Source: DATKPC01 sp035524275 | Lineage (GTDB): Bacteria; Pseudomonadota; Gammaproteobacteria; Burkholderiales; Burkholderiaceae_F | Reading direction: 5' to 3' | Assembly (NCBI GenBank): GCA_035524275.1 | Contig: DATKPC010000041.1 | Location: 1 to 64,000 of the forward strand | Length of the DNA stretch: 64,000 nt | In this document: one piece after another, positions 7,518-15,098 of the stretch | Position numbering within the stretch: the stretch's first letter is position 1 | Layout: each line of letters starts with the position of its first letter | The notes under the pieces: model-generated | The model's database searches: none | Told to the model about the DNA's origin: nothing | What the model saw: the letters and a program-made list of their open reading frames with translations, nothing else | Made by a program: the position numbers and the translations under genes

Positions 7518-8363
7518 CTACGCGGCCGCGACGATCCTCTGGCGCTGCGAACCGAGCCCGTCGATGCCCAGCGAGACGACGTCGCCCGGCGCCAGGAAGC
7601 GCGGCGGCTTGCGTCCCATCCCGACGCCGGCGGGCGTGCCGGTGCAGATGATGTCGCCGGGGCGCAGCGTCATGAACCGCGACAGGTAACTCACGATCGT
7701 CGCGACGCCGAAGATCATCTCCCGCGTGTTGCCGCGTTGCATCGGCTCGCCGTTGACGTCGAGCCAGAGCCTCAGCGCCTGCGGGTCCGGAATCTCGTCG
7801 GCCGTCACGAGCCAGGGACCGATCGGCCCGAACGTGTCGCAGCCCTTGCCCTTGTCCCAGGTTCCGCCACGCTCGATCTGGAACGCCCGTTCCGAGACGT
7901 CGTGCACGACGCAATAGCCGGCGACGTGCGCCAACGCGGCGGCCTCGTCGACGTAGCGCGCGGTGCGGCCGATGACGACCCCGAGTTCGACCTCCCAGTC
8001 GAGCTTGGTCGAGCCGCGCGGCTGCTGCACGTCATCGTCCGGTCCGCCGATGCAGGTCGTCCACTTGTTGAAGACGACAGGCTCCGCCGGTATCGGCAAC
8101 CCGGATTCCGCCGCATGATCGCGGTAGTTCAGGCCGATCGCGATGAACTTGCTGATGCCGACGAAGGGCACGCCGAGGCGCGGCTTGCCGGATACCCGCG
8201 GCAGGCCGGTGACGTCGACGTCGCGCAGGCGCTTGCGGCCCTCGGGCGAGTAGACGGACGCGTCGATGTCCGTCACGAGGCCGGACAGGTCCCTGACGCT
8301 GCCGTCCGGGTCCATGACACCCGGCTTCTCGAATCCGTTGGCGCCGTATCGAACGAATTTCAT
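7518..8363 (-). CDS. Fumarylacetoacetate hydrolase (FAH) family protein
   Basis: This 281-residue protein has the FAH C-terminal domain. The metal-binding region shows GLNYRDHAAE (near 77-86), then DWEVELGVVIG with the paired acidic residues, and further on a CTGTPAGVG stretch near the C-terminus. The family includes 2-keto-3-deoxy-acid hydratases, acylpyruvate hydrolases and ureidoglycolate lyase-like enzymes, all acting on 2-oxo acids with Mg or Mn. This size and N-terminal layout is typical of the ureidoglycolate lyase/fumarylpyruvate group. It sits 4 bases behind the DUF4126 gene, probably co-transcribed. The substrate is unknown. Confidence 0.85.
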   Translation of the reverse strand: MKFVRYGANGFEKPGVMDPDGSVRDLSGLVTDIDASVYSPEGRKRLRDVDVTGLPRVSGKPRLGVPFVGISKFIAIGLNYRDHAAESGLPIPAEPVVFNKWTTCIGGPDDDVQQPRGSTKLDWEVELGVVIGRTARYVDEAAALAHVAGYCVVHDVSERAFQIERGGTWDKGKGCDTFGPIGPWLVTADEIPDPQALRLWLDVNGEPMQRGNTREMIFGVATIVSYLSRFMTLRPGDIICTGTPAGVGMGRKPPRFLAPGDVVSLGIDGLGSQRQRIVAAA

Positions 8364-8367
8364 CGCT

Positions 8368-9060
8368 TCACTTTCTCCCGGGATCGAGCCCGTCGAAGGT
8401 CGGCGCGGGGGCCCGGCGTTCGCCGCGATCGGATCGATTGCCGGCGCCGCCGCCGCGGCCGAAGAGGATCGCGCCAGCGCGCCGCAGCATCGAGAGGATC
8501 ATCCCGATGATCCGCGGCAGCAGCCAGATCGCGACGACGACGAGGACGGCGACGACCGCCGCCGCGACCAGCGGGTGCGCGGCCGCGAGCGAAAGCAGAG
8601 CCACGACGAGCACGTCCTCGCTCGTCGACGCCACCGCGTTGGAAACCGGTTCCGGCGACGTGTTGATCAGCGCGCGCCCTCCGGCCTTGGTGAAATGGCT
8701 GGTCGCCGCGAGCGAGCCGCCGAGCAGCGCCGCCGCGGCCGCCAGCGTGCCGTTGTCGGCGCCGAACACGCCGGCAGCCAGCGCGGCGCCCGCCGGAATC
8801 CGTATCAAAGTATGGATCGCGTCCCAGACCGTGTCGAGCGCCGGAACCTTGTCGGCGAAGAATTCCACGAGCAGCATGAACCCGGAGGCCGTCAGCATCA
8901 GCGGGTGCTGCAGGACCTGCAGCCCATGCGGCAGCGGGACCCAGCCGAGATGGCCCGCCAGGCCGACCAGGAACAGCACCGCATAAAGGCGGATGCCGCT
9001 CGCGAAGCCGAGCACGGCCGCCACCGCCATCAGCGATGTCGTATCGAAATTGTCGAACAT
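8368..9060 (-). CDS. DUF4126 domain membrane protein
   Basis: This 230-residue inner membrane protein has about five hydrophobic segments. It matches the DUF4126 pattern: an N-terminal AAVLGFASGIRLYAVLFLVG, then a central SHFTKAGGRALINTSPEP motif and a long hydrophobic stretch near 150-190. The C-terminal 35 residues are polar and basic and probably cytoplasmic. Its function is not established. It is the first gene of a two-gene minus-strand unit with the FAH-family gene. It is divergent from the gcvR-like gene across 62 bases holding a CCGCC-GATT-GGCGG hairpin (9072-9085). Confidence 0.8.
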   Translation of the reverse strand: MFDNFDTTSLMAVAAVLGFASGIRLYAVLFLVGLAGHLGWVPLPHGLQVLQHPLMLTASGFMLLVEFFADKVPALDTVWDAIHTLIRIPAGAALAAGVFGADNGTLAAAAALLGGSLAATSHFTKAGGRALINTSPEPVSNAVASTSEDVLVVALLSLAAAHPLVAAAVVAVLVVVAIWLLPRIIGMILSMLRRAGAILFGRGGGAGNRSDRGERRAPAPTFDGLDPGRK

Positions 9061-9122
9061 CGGATCACCCTCCGCCGATTGGCGGCATAGACTACGCCAT
9101 TCACAGGTTCCCGCCCAAGAAC

Positions 9123-9644
9123 ATGGTTTCCCTTGTCGTTACCGTTGTCGGACGGGACCGCCCCGGGCTGGTCAAGGCCATTTCGGATGTCGCCGTGGAG
9201 CACCGCGCGAACTGGGCCGAGAGCCGGATGGCCCAGCTCGCCGGGCAGTTCGCCGGCATCGTCCACCTGCAAGTCCCCGCAGAGCAGGTCGACCCGCTCG
9301 TTGTTGCGCTGCAGCGGCTGCGCGAGATCGGCCTCGCCGTCGACCTTGCCCGAGGCGGGCCGGCCCCGCGTCCCGGAAGGATCGCGCTGCTCGAACTGGT
9401 CGGACAGGATCGCCCGGGAATCGTCCGCGAGGTCGCGCGCGCGCTTGCCGCGCGTGGCGTCAGCATCGAGGAGTTGGACACGCGGTTCGAGAGCGGCTCG
9501 TTCACCGGCGAGCCCTTGTTCCGTGCGACGGCCCGGCTCCACCTGGACGCGGAGGCCTCGGCGGACGAGTTGCGCGCCTCGCTCGAGTCGCTCGCGAACG
9601 ACCTGATGGTCGATATCGCACTCGAGGCGCCGGAAAAGGACTGA
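9123..9644 (+). CDS. Glycine cleavage system transcriptional repressor-like, double ACT domain protein
   Basis: This 173-residue protein is made of two ACT domains. Each opens with the GRDRPGL or GQDRPGI pattern (near residues 10-16 and 91-97), as in GcvR. GcvR of E. coli binds GcvA and represses the glycine cleavage operon in response to glycine; no gcv gene is visible here, so the target is inferred. The ATG at 9123 is chosen because homology begins with VSLVVTVVGRDRPG; an in-frame start at 9036 adds unlikely sequence. No strong ribosome binding site is seen. It is convergent with the enoyl-CoA hydratase gene. Confidence 0.78.
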   Translation: MVSLVVTVVGRDRPGLVKAISDVAVEHRANWAESRMAQLAGQFAGIVHLQVPAEQVDPLVVALQRLREIGLAVDLARGGPAPRPGRIALLELVGQDRPGIVREVARALAARGVSIEELDTRFESGSFTGEPLFRATARLHLDAEASADELRASLESLANDLMVDIALEAPEKD

Positions 9645-9672
9645 CGCCCCGTCCCGCGCCCGAGCGGCGCCG

Positions 9673-10503
9673 CTACATCTCCTCGTCGTCGTCCGCGCCG
9701 AGGCGTTCCGCCTCGTACTGCACGACCCAGCGCGGCTTGCGCTTCTGCAGGAAGCTCTGGATGCCCTCGCGTCCGTCGTCGGAAGCTCGCGCCTGCGCGA
9801 TCCGCTCCGCGGTGTCGGCGACGAGGGCATCGTCGATCGGCCGACCGGCGACCGCGCGGATCAGGTCCTTGGCCGACGCGACGGCCGCCGGGCTCGTCTG
9901 AAGCAGTGTCTCCAGCAGGGCGTCGACCGCGGCGTCGAGGCGATCCGGCGCCGCCACCTGGTGCAGCAGGCCGATGCGCAGCGCCTCGGTGGCGTCGAAG
10001 CGCTCCGCGCTGAGGACATAGCGGCGCGCCGAACGTTCGCCGATCGCGCGCACGACGTACGGAGAGATGGTCGCCGGCACGAGGCCCAGGCGAGTCTCGC
10101 TGAGGCAGAACGTCGCGCCGCTCGCGCCGAACGCGATGTCGCAGGCCGCGACAAGGCCGAGGCCGCCGGCGAACGCGTCGCCATGGACCCGGGCGACGAC
10201 CGGCTTCCCGCATTCCGCGATCCGCCGCAGCATCGATGCAAGCCGCAGCGCGTCGCGCCGGTTCTCCTCCTCGCCATGATGGGCCGCGCGGCGCATCGCC
10301 TCGAGGTCGGCGCCGGCGCAGAAAGCGGGGCCGCGCCCCGCCAACACGATCGCGCGAACGCCGTCGTCGGCTCCGAGGCCGGCGAACGCCGCGTCGAGTT
10401 CCGCGATCGTCGTTTCATCGAGCGCGTTGCGGACGCGCTCGCGCGCCAGCCAGACCGTGGCGACGCGGCGCGCGATGCGGATTTCGATGGTCTGCGTATT
10501 CAT
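9673..10503 (-). CDS. Enoyl-CoA hydratase/isomerase, methylglutaconyl-CoA hydratase-like
   Basis: This 276-residue crotonase-family enzyme hydrates a 2-enoyl-CoA. The oxyanion-hole segments are FCAGADLEAM and GDAFAGGLGL, and the catalytic Glu is in the SETRLGLVP stretch. SPYVVRAIG and ARRYVLSAERF resemble LiuC/AtuE-type methylglutaconyl-CoA hydratases of leucine or terpene breakdown, but no other liu genes lie nearby. The ATG at 10503 is chosen because homology starts there and a GGGAGG stretch lies just upstream; 46 extra N-terminal residues in the longer frame look spurious. It appears to be the last gene of the aceK-headed run. Confidence 0.85.
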   Translation of the reverse strand: MNTQTIEIRIARRVATVWLARERVRNALDETTIAELDAAFAGLGADDGVRAIVLAGRGPAFCAGADLEAMRRAAHHGEEENRRDALRLASMLRRIAECGKPVVARVHGDAFAGGLGLVAACDIAFGASGATFCLSETRLGLVPATISPYVVRAIGERSARRYVLSAERFDATEALRIGLLHQVAAPDRLDAAVDALLETLLQTSPAAVASAKDLIRAVAGRPIDDALVADTAERIAQARASDDGREGIQSFLQKRKPRWVVQYEAERLGADDDEEM

Positions 10504-10546
10504 TCCCGTCCGGCCTCCCCCCGCCCGGCTTCCATAGGGCGGCGGT

Positions 10547-11170
10547 TCACGCCGCGGGCATCGGGCCCACGCCGCGCTCGGCACCGCAGCGCTCGAGCCA
10601 GCCGCGTATCGCCGGATGCGGCGCGAGATCGATGCCCGCATCGGCGGCGCAGTGCGTATACGCGTAGAGCGCCAGGTCGGCGATCGTCAGGCCCCGGCCG
10701 ACCAGGAACTCGTGGCGCGCCAGGTGCCGCTCCATGACATCGAGCGCCTCGATACCCTTCGCGACCAGGCCCGGCAGCCGCGGATCATCGGTTCGCTTGA
10801 GGAACACGCGGATGTAGCGCGCGACGGCAACATAGGGCTCGTGGCTGTACTGTTCGAAGAACATCCACTGCAGGACCTGCGCGCGCGCAAGCCGCTCGCC
10901 TGGCCACAGCGGCGTCCCTTCGGCCAGGTAGCCGAGGATCGCGTTGGACTCCGGCAGGTGGGTCGTGGCATCGATCTGCAGCACCGGCACCTTCCCGGCC
11001 GGATTGATCGCCAGGAACCGTTCGCTGCGCGTCTCGCCGCCGACGACGTCGACCTCGTGCCAGCGGTAAGGCAGGTTGAGGTGATCCAGCGCCATCCTGA
11101 CCTTGTGGCAGTTTCCGCTGCGCGCCATCCCATAGACGCGATGCGGCACGCCGAGGGAAAGCTGCCTCAT
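10547..11170 (-). CDS. Glutathione S-transferase family protein
   Basis: This 207-residue protein has an N-terminal thioredoxin-like domain. It shows ARSGNCHKVRMAL (16-28), the cis-proline in GKVPVLQ (59-65) and the glutathione gamma-glutamyl contact PES (73-75), followed by a helical C-terminal domain. The SGNC stretch suggests a Ser or Cys rather than a Tyr catalytic residue. It lies 30 bases downstream of the HCCA isomerase gene and 43 bases before the hydratase gene. Glutathione chemistry with a neighbouring kappa-class-like isomerase hints at breakdown of an aromatic or electrophilic compound, which is inference. Confidence 0.87.
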   Translation of the reverse strand: MRQLSLGVPHRVYGMARSGNCHKVRMALDHLNLPYRWHEVDVVGGETRSERFLAINPAGKVPVLQIDATTHLPESNAILGYLAEGTPLWPGERLARAQVLQWMFFEQYSHEPYVAVARYIRVFLKRTDDPRLPGLVAKGIEALDVMERHLARHEFLVGRGLTIADLALYAYTHCAADAGIDLAPHPAIRGWLERCGAERGVGPMPAA

Positions 11171-11200
11171 CGTCGGAGTCCTCCGTCGCGTGAAGGGGCG

Positions 11201-11803
11201 CTAGAAAGGCCCGGTGGCGAGCCAGCGCTCGACCTGCGGCAACCGGTCGTGGCCCCAGAACGGCTCGCCGTCGACGAAGATGAAGGGCGCGCCGAACACG
11301 CCGCGTGCGATCGCCTCGTCGACATCGGCCTTCAGCTTGTCCTTGATGGCGCCATCCTGGATCCCTGCCGAGACGGCCGCCGCGTCGATGCCGAGCTCGC
11401 TCGCGAGTTCGGCGATCGTCGCCGGATCGTTGATCGCGCGGTCCTCGACGTAGTAGGCGCGCATCGCGCGCCGGATGAACGTCGCCGTCTTCGCCGACCC
11501 CTGCGCCTGTAGCCACAGCACGGCGCGCGCGGTGTTCACGGTCGATATCGGGAACGTCGTCGGATAGCGGAACGCCAGGCCGTGAAACCGTGCGGTGCGC
11601 TCGAAATCGCGCCTCGAATAGTCGCCCTTGACCGGGATCTCGACGAGCGGACGCTGGCCGGACGCCTTGAACGCGACGCCGAGGAGGACCGGGCGCCATG
11701 CCAGCGTCGCGCGATGCTTGTCCGCGATGCCTTCGATCAGGTTCGCCGCGACGTAGGAGTACGGCGACGAGAAGTCGAAATAGAACTCGATTCGTGGTTT
11801 CAT
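11201..11803 (-). CDS. 2-hydroxychromene-2-carboxylate isomerase family (DsbA-like/GST kappa)
   Basis: This 200-residue protein has a DsbA-type thioredoxin fold with FYFDFSSPYSY (7-17), the site where HCCA isomerases such as NahD place the catalytic Ser and bind glutathione. The GVFGAPFIFVDGEPFWGHDRL segment near the C-terminus is also typical. HCCA isomerases interconvert 2-hydroxychromene-2-carboxylate and hydroxybenzylidenepyruvate in naphthalene-type pathways, but many homologues lie outside aromatic clusters and have unknown substrates. The only relevant neighbour is the adjacent GST. Confidence 0.82.
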   Translation of the reverse strand: MKPRIEFYFDFSSPYSYVAANLIEGIADKHRATLAWRPVLLGVAFKASGQRPLVEIPVKGDYSRRDFERTARFHGLAFRYPTTFPISTVNTARAVLWLQAQGSAKTATFIRRAMRAYYVEDRAINDPATIAELASELGIDAAAVSAGIQDGAIKDKLKADVDEAIARGVFGAPFIFVDGEPFWGHDRLPQVERWLATGPF

Positions 11804-11855
11804 GCCCTTTTCCCCGCGCGCCCGGTAGTTCGGCGCGTCCCGTCGTTCCGCGCGC

Positions 11856-12440
11856 CTAGTTCACGCCGTCGATCTTCCGCGCTGCGCGCGGCCGCCTGAT
11901 GATGATGTAGCCGCCGATCGCGCCGGCCACCAGCGTCGCCAGCAGCAGCGGCCCGCCGCCGACGAGCCCGGTCAGCAGCAGGGACTTCCCGAGGCACGCC
12001 CCGTATTGCGACGGGACGCACCAGACCGCGGTCGCCAGCGCGCCGACCGCGATCCACGTGACGAGGGCGACGAGCAGCGAGCGCGACAGGGCGTCGCGGA
12101 TCGACCGCACCGTGCGTTCCGCTCCCTGGTAGATCAGCACCGCGAACAGCGCGCCGAACAGCGACGGCACGGCGACGAACACCCAGCGCCCGATGCCGAG
12201 TTCGTTCTCGAACAGGTTGGCGACGATGCCGATGATCGCGATCGCGATCGCGGTGCAGGCGCCGAAGACGAGGGCAACGGTCGCCGGGATCGAGAGCCGT
12301 TTCGGCAGCAGGTCGCGAAGGCGGCGCCGTGATCGCGGCGGCGGCAGGTCGTCGGCGTCGTCCGGCTCCCGGCCGAGCCGCTTGTCGGAGCGCCCGTCGG
12401 ACGGGTCGCGCTTCGCGGGAATGCTTCGCGGAGTTGCCAC
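11856..12440 (-). CDS. Hypothetical inner membrane protein
   Basis: I do not recognise this 194-residue protein. The first 45 residues are charged and rich in Pro, Arg and Asp (probably cytoplasmic). About four to five transmembrane segments follow (near 52-75, 86-104, 122-140, 152-177), and the tail is short and basic. It starts 6 bases after the SDR stop, so the two are very likely co-translated. The region between them offers no independent promoter. It is presumably a membrane protein of unknown role. Confidence 0.6.
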   Translation of the reverse strand: MATPRSIPAKRDPSDGRSDKRLGREPDDADDLPPPRSRRRLRDLLPKRLSIPATVALVFGACTAIAIAIIGIVANLFENELGIGRWVFVAVPSLFGALFAVLIYQGAERTVRSIRDALSRSLLVALVTWIAVGALATAVWCVPSQYGACLGKSLLLTGLVGGGPLLLATLVAGAIGGYIIIRRPRAARKIDGVN

Positions 12441-12446
12441 GCGAAC

Positions 12447-13121
12447 CTACCACTCGAGTTGAACGCCGTCGTAGTTCAGGAACTTGCCGTTGTGCGAGCT
12501 GTTGATCGCGCCCAGGACGCGCCGCATGCTGCCGACGCTTTCGCGCACGTCGAGGTCGGCACCGGCGCCCCCCATGTCGGTCCGGACCCAGCCGGGATTG
12601 AACGCGACGCAGACGACGCCGTGCGCGCCCAGCTCGAGGCTCGTGCTCTTCAGCACGCTGTTGAGACCGGCCTTGCTCGCGCGATACAGCCAGCCCGCGG
12701 TCGACTTCGCCATCCCGATCGAGCCCATGAGGCTGGAGATCACGGCCAGCTTGCCGTGCGCGGCGACGACCGACTGCGAGACGATCGGGATCAGCCGCAT
12801 CGGGGCGAGCAGGTTGGTCCGCATGACCGCGCCGAACTCCTCGTCGGAGGGGGGCGTGAGATCCGACGTTCGCGGGCCGTAGATCCCGGCGACGAGGAGC
12901 GCGACGTCGACGCGTTCGCCGTCCAGGTGCCAGCCGAGGCCCGCGATCGATTCCGCGCTGTCCACGTCCAGCTGCAGCGGGCGCGCGCCGGCCTCGCGCA
13001 GCGACCGCGCGTCGCCCGGATGCCGGTGCGTCGCGATGACGCGGGCCCCGTCGGCGGCGTACTGGCGCGCGAATTCGCGCCCGATGCCGCGCGAGGCGCC
13101 GATGACGAGGATCGTCGACAT
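12447..13121 (-). CDS. SDR family oxidoreductase
   Basis: This 224-residue classical short-chain dehydrogenase has the cofactor motif GASRGIG (8-14), the acidic LDVDSAE stretch and the catalytic YxxxK at Tyr146 and Lys150, with Ser129 or Ser130 as the third residue. FNPGWVRTDMGG follows the active site. It resembles C-factor/CsgA-like SDRs. Arg and His residues follow the second strand (ATHRHPGD), suggesting NADPH. The substrate is unknown. It lies 26 bases after aceK and 6 bases before the membrane protein gene. Confidence 0.85.
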   Translation of the reverse strand: MSTILVIGASRGIGREFARQYAADGARVIATHRHPGDARSLREAGARPLQLDVDSAESIAGLGWHLDGERVDVALLVAGIYGPRTSDLTPPSDEEFGAVMRTNLLAPMRLIPIVSQSVVAAHGKLAVISSLMGSIGMAKSTAGWLYRASKAGLNSVLKSTSLELGAHGVVCVAFNPGWVRTDMGGAGADLDVRESVGSMRRVLGAINSSHNGKFLNYDGVQLEW

Positions 13122-13147
13122 CCGCGAGCCCGCCGGTGCCGGCGCCG

Positions 13148-14995
13148 TCAGGCGAACTGCCGCGCGAAGCGGATCTCGCGCGGGTAGGGGAAGACGTCGA
13201 CCATCTGGCCCTCCAGGATCCGGTCCTTGACCTGCTGCCAGTATTCCGGCGTCAGGAGATCGGCATGGTACTTCAGGAATGCGGCGCGGATGCGTGCGTC
13301 GCCAAGCAGGAAAGGCTCGAACTGCTCCGGAAACACGTCATGCTTGCCGACGTGGTACCAGACCTCGCCCGACATCTCGTCCTCGTCGTTGCGGGCCTTC
13401 GGGACGCGGCGGAAGTTGCATTCGGTGAGGTATTCGATCTCGTCGTAGTCGTAGAAGACGACGCGGTTCAGGCGCGTGACGCCGAAGTTCTTGTAGAGCA
13501 TGTCGCCCGGGAAGATGTTGGCGGCGATCAGGTCCTTGATCGCATCGCCGTATTCGCGGATCGCATGGTCGACTTCGGCGTCGTTGGCGTGCTGCAGGTA
13601 GATGTTGAGCGGCGTCATCCGGCGCTCGATGTAGACGTGGCGGATCAGCACCGTCTCCTCGCCGAGCACGACCTGGCTGCCGCAGAACGCGCGTAGCTCC
13701 TCGATCAGCTCCGGCGCGAAGCGGGCGCGCGGCAGCGTCACCTGCGAGTACTCCCAGTTGTCGGCCATCCGCCCGACGCGGTCGTGCGTCTTCACGAGCT
13801 GGTATTTCGCCATGATCTGCTGCCGGTCGGTCTCCTTCGGGTACGGGATGATGTCCTTGATGAGCTTGAACACGTAGGGGTACGAGGGCAGCGTGAAGAC
13901 CGTCATCACGAGGCCCTTGATCCCCGGCGCGATGACGAAGCGGTCGCTCGAATGCTTCAGGTGGTGCAGGAAGTCGCGGTAGAAGAGCGTCTTGCCCTGC
14001 TTCTGCAGGCCGACCATCGAGTACAGCTCCGAAGCCGGCTTGTGCGGCATGATCGAGCGCAGGAAGTCGACGTACGCCGAGGGCGCTTCCATGTCGACGA
14101 GGAAGTAGGCCCGCGTGTAGGAGAACAGCGTCGCGATGTAGTCGGGGCGCGTCAGCAGCGTGTCGACGTAGATTGCCCCGCGCTCGTCGCGCAGGATCGC
14201 CACCGCGAACGGCGTGACGCGCGTGCCGTTCACGAAGCGCCCGACGATGTAGGCGCCCTTGTTGCGGAAGAAGAGGCTCGACAGCACCTGGATCTGGCAG
14301 TCGGGCTCGACGTGGAACGGCCGCGCCAGCGCGAACGGCGCCTCGCCGGCGCGATGCGCACGGCACGCCGCGCGGATGACGCGCCGGATGTCGCGCTCGA
14401 CGTCCGCCCACGGGCCGGCGAAGCCGTAGTCGATCAGGATGCGCCGCAGCGCGCGCCGCACACCGGCGTGTGCCGGGTAGTAGCTGCGGTACGACGGCGG
14501 GTCCGAATCCATGTAGTCGGTCGCGACGCCGGGTCGCACGAAGATGAAGCTGTTGCGGAAATAGTCGCGCTGCAGCAGCTTGATGCAGACCGAATTGAAG
14601 AAGGTCTCGGCGCACTCCGGCTGGCGATGCGACGCGAGCAGCGCGACGAACTGCTGCTTGACGGCCTGCCAGACGGCGTCGCGCTCGCCGTCGTCGAGCG
14701 TCGCCAGGTCGAACTCGCGCTCCAGGCGGGCGACCGCTTCCAGGACGCGCTGGTCGTAGAAGGCGATCCGCTCGCGCGCCGACTCCTGCATGCCGCGCCA
14801 GTCGGCGCGCTCGAAGCGCCCCTTCGCCTGCTGCGCCACGTAGCGGAAGAGGCTGTAGTGGCGGTCGAACCCTTCGCGGATCGCGCGCGCGATCGACGCC
14901 GGTTGCGGCATCGAGTGGTCGAAGAGGAAGGATTCCTTGTCGGGACGTCCGATGTCGTTCATGGTCGATCGCGCGGCCCCCGGCGGCGGCTGCAT
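13148..14995 (-). CDS. aceK: Isocitrate dehydrogenase kinase/phosphatase
   Basis: AceK phosphorylates and dephosphorylates isocitrate dehydrogenase, which directs carbon between the TCA cycle and the glyoxylate shunt. The protein (615 residues from this start; family 575-610) shows the kinase region APGIKGLVMTVFTLPSYPYV and the catalytic aspartates in PGDMLYKNFG and FYDYDEIEYLTE, plus the conserved GFDRHYSLF start region. Start choice is uncertain. ATG 14995 has TGAGG four bases upstream, while ATGs at 14962 and 14911 better match family N-termini but lack a clear ribosome site. No aceA or aceB is nearby. It is divergent from recQ and heads a minus-strand run. Confidence 0.93.
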   Translation of the reverse strand: MQPPPGAARSTMNDIGRPDKESFLFDHSMPQPASIARAIREGFDRHYSLFRYVAQQAKGRFERADWRGMQESARERIAFYDQRVLEAVARLEREFDLATLDDGERDAVWQAVKQQFVALLASHRQPECAETFFNSVCIKLLQRDYFRNSFIFVRPGVATDYMDSDPPSYRSYYPAHAGVRRALRRILIDYGFAGPWADVERDIRRVIRAACRAHRAGEAPFALARPFHVEPDCQIQVLSSLFFRNKGAYIVGRFVNGTRVTPFAVAILRDERGAIYVDTLLTRPDYIATLFSYTRAYFLVDMEAPSAYVDFLRSIMPHKPASELYSMVGLQKQGKTLFYRDFLHHLKHSSDRFVIAPGIKGLVMTVFTLPSYPYVFKLIKDIIPYPKETDRQQIMAKYQLVKTHDRVGRMADNWEYSQVTLPRARFAPELIEELRAFCGSQVVLGEETVLIRHVYIERRMTPLNIYLQHANDAEVDHAIREYGDAIKDLIAANIFPGDMLYKNFGVTRLNRVVFYDYDEIEYLTECNFRRVPKARNDEDEMSGEVWYHVGKHDVFPEQFEPFLLGDARIRAAFLKYHADLLTPEYWQQVKDRILEGQMVDVFPYPREIRFARQFA

Positions 14996-15098
14996 TGTGC
15001 CTCACGGCGGCGTCCCGCGGGCGACCCTTCGCCACGGTCCGCCGGCCCGCCGGTCCCGGCGCGATCCGTTAAAGTCGCGTCTCGCCCCGGAATCGACC

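Noticed and set aside
9072..9085. CCGCC-GATT-GGCGG as an operator for the gcvR-like/DUF4126 divergent promoter
   Set aside because: Five-base GC dyads are expected often by chance in DNA this GC-rich, and no further support was found.
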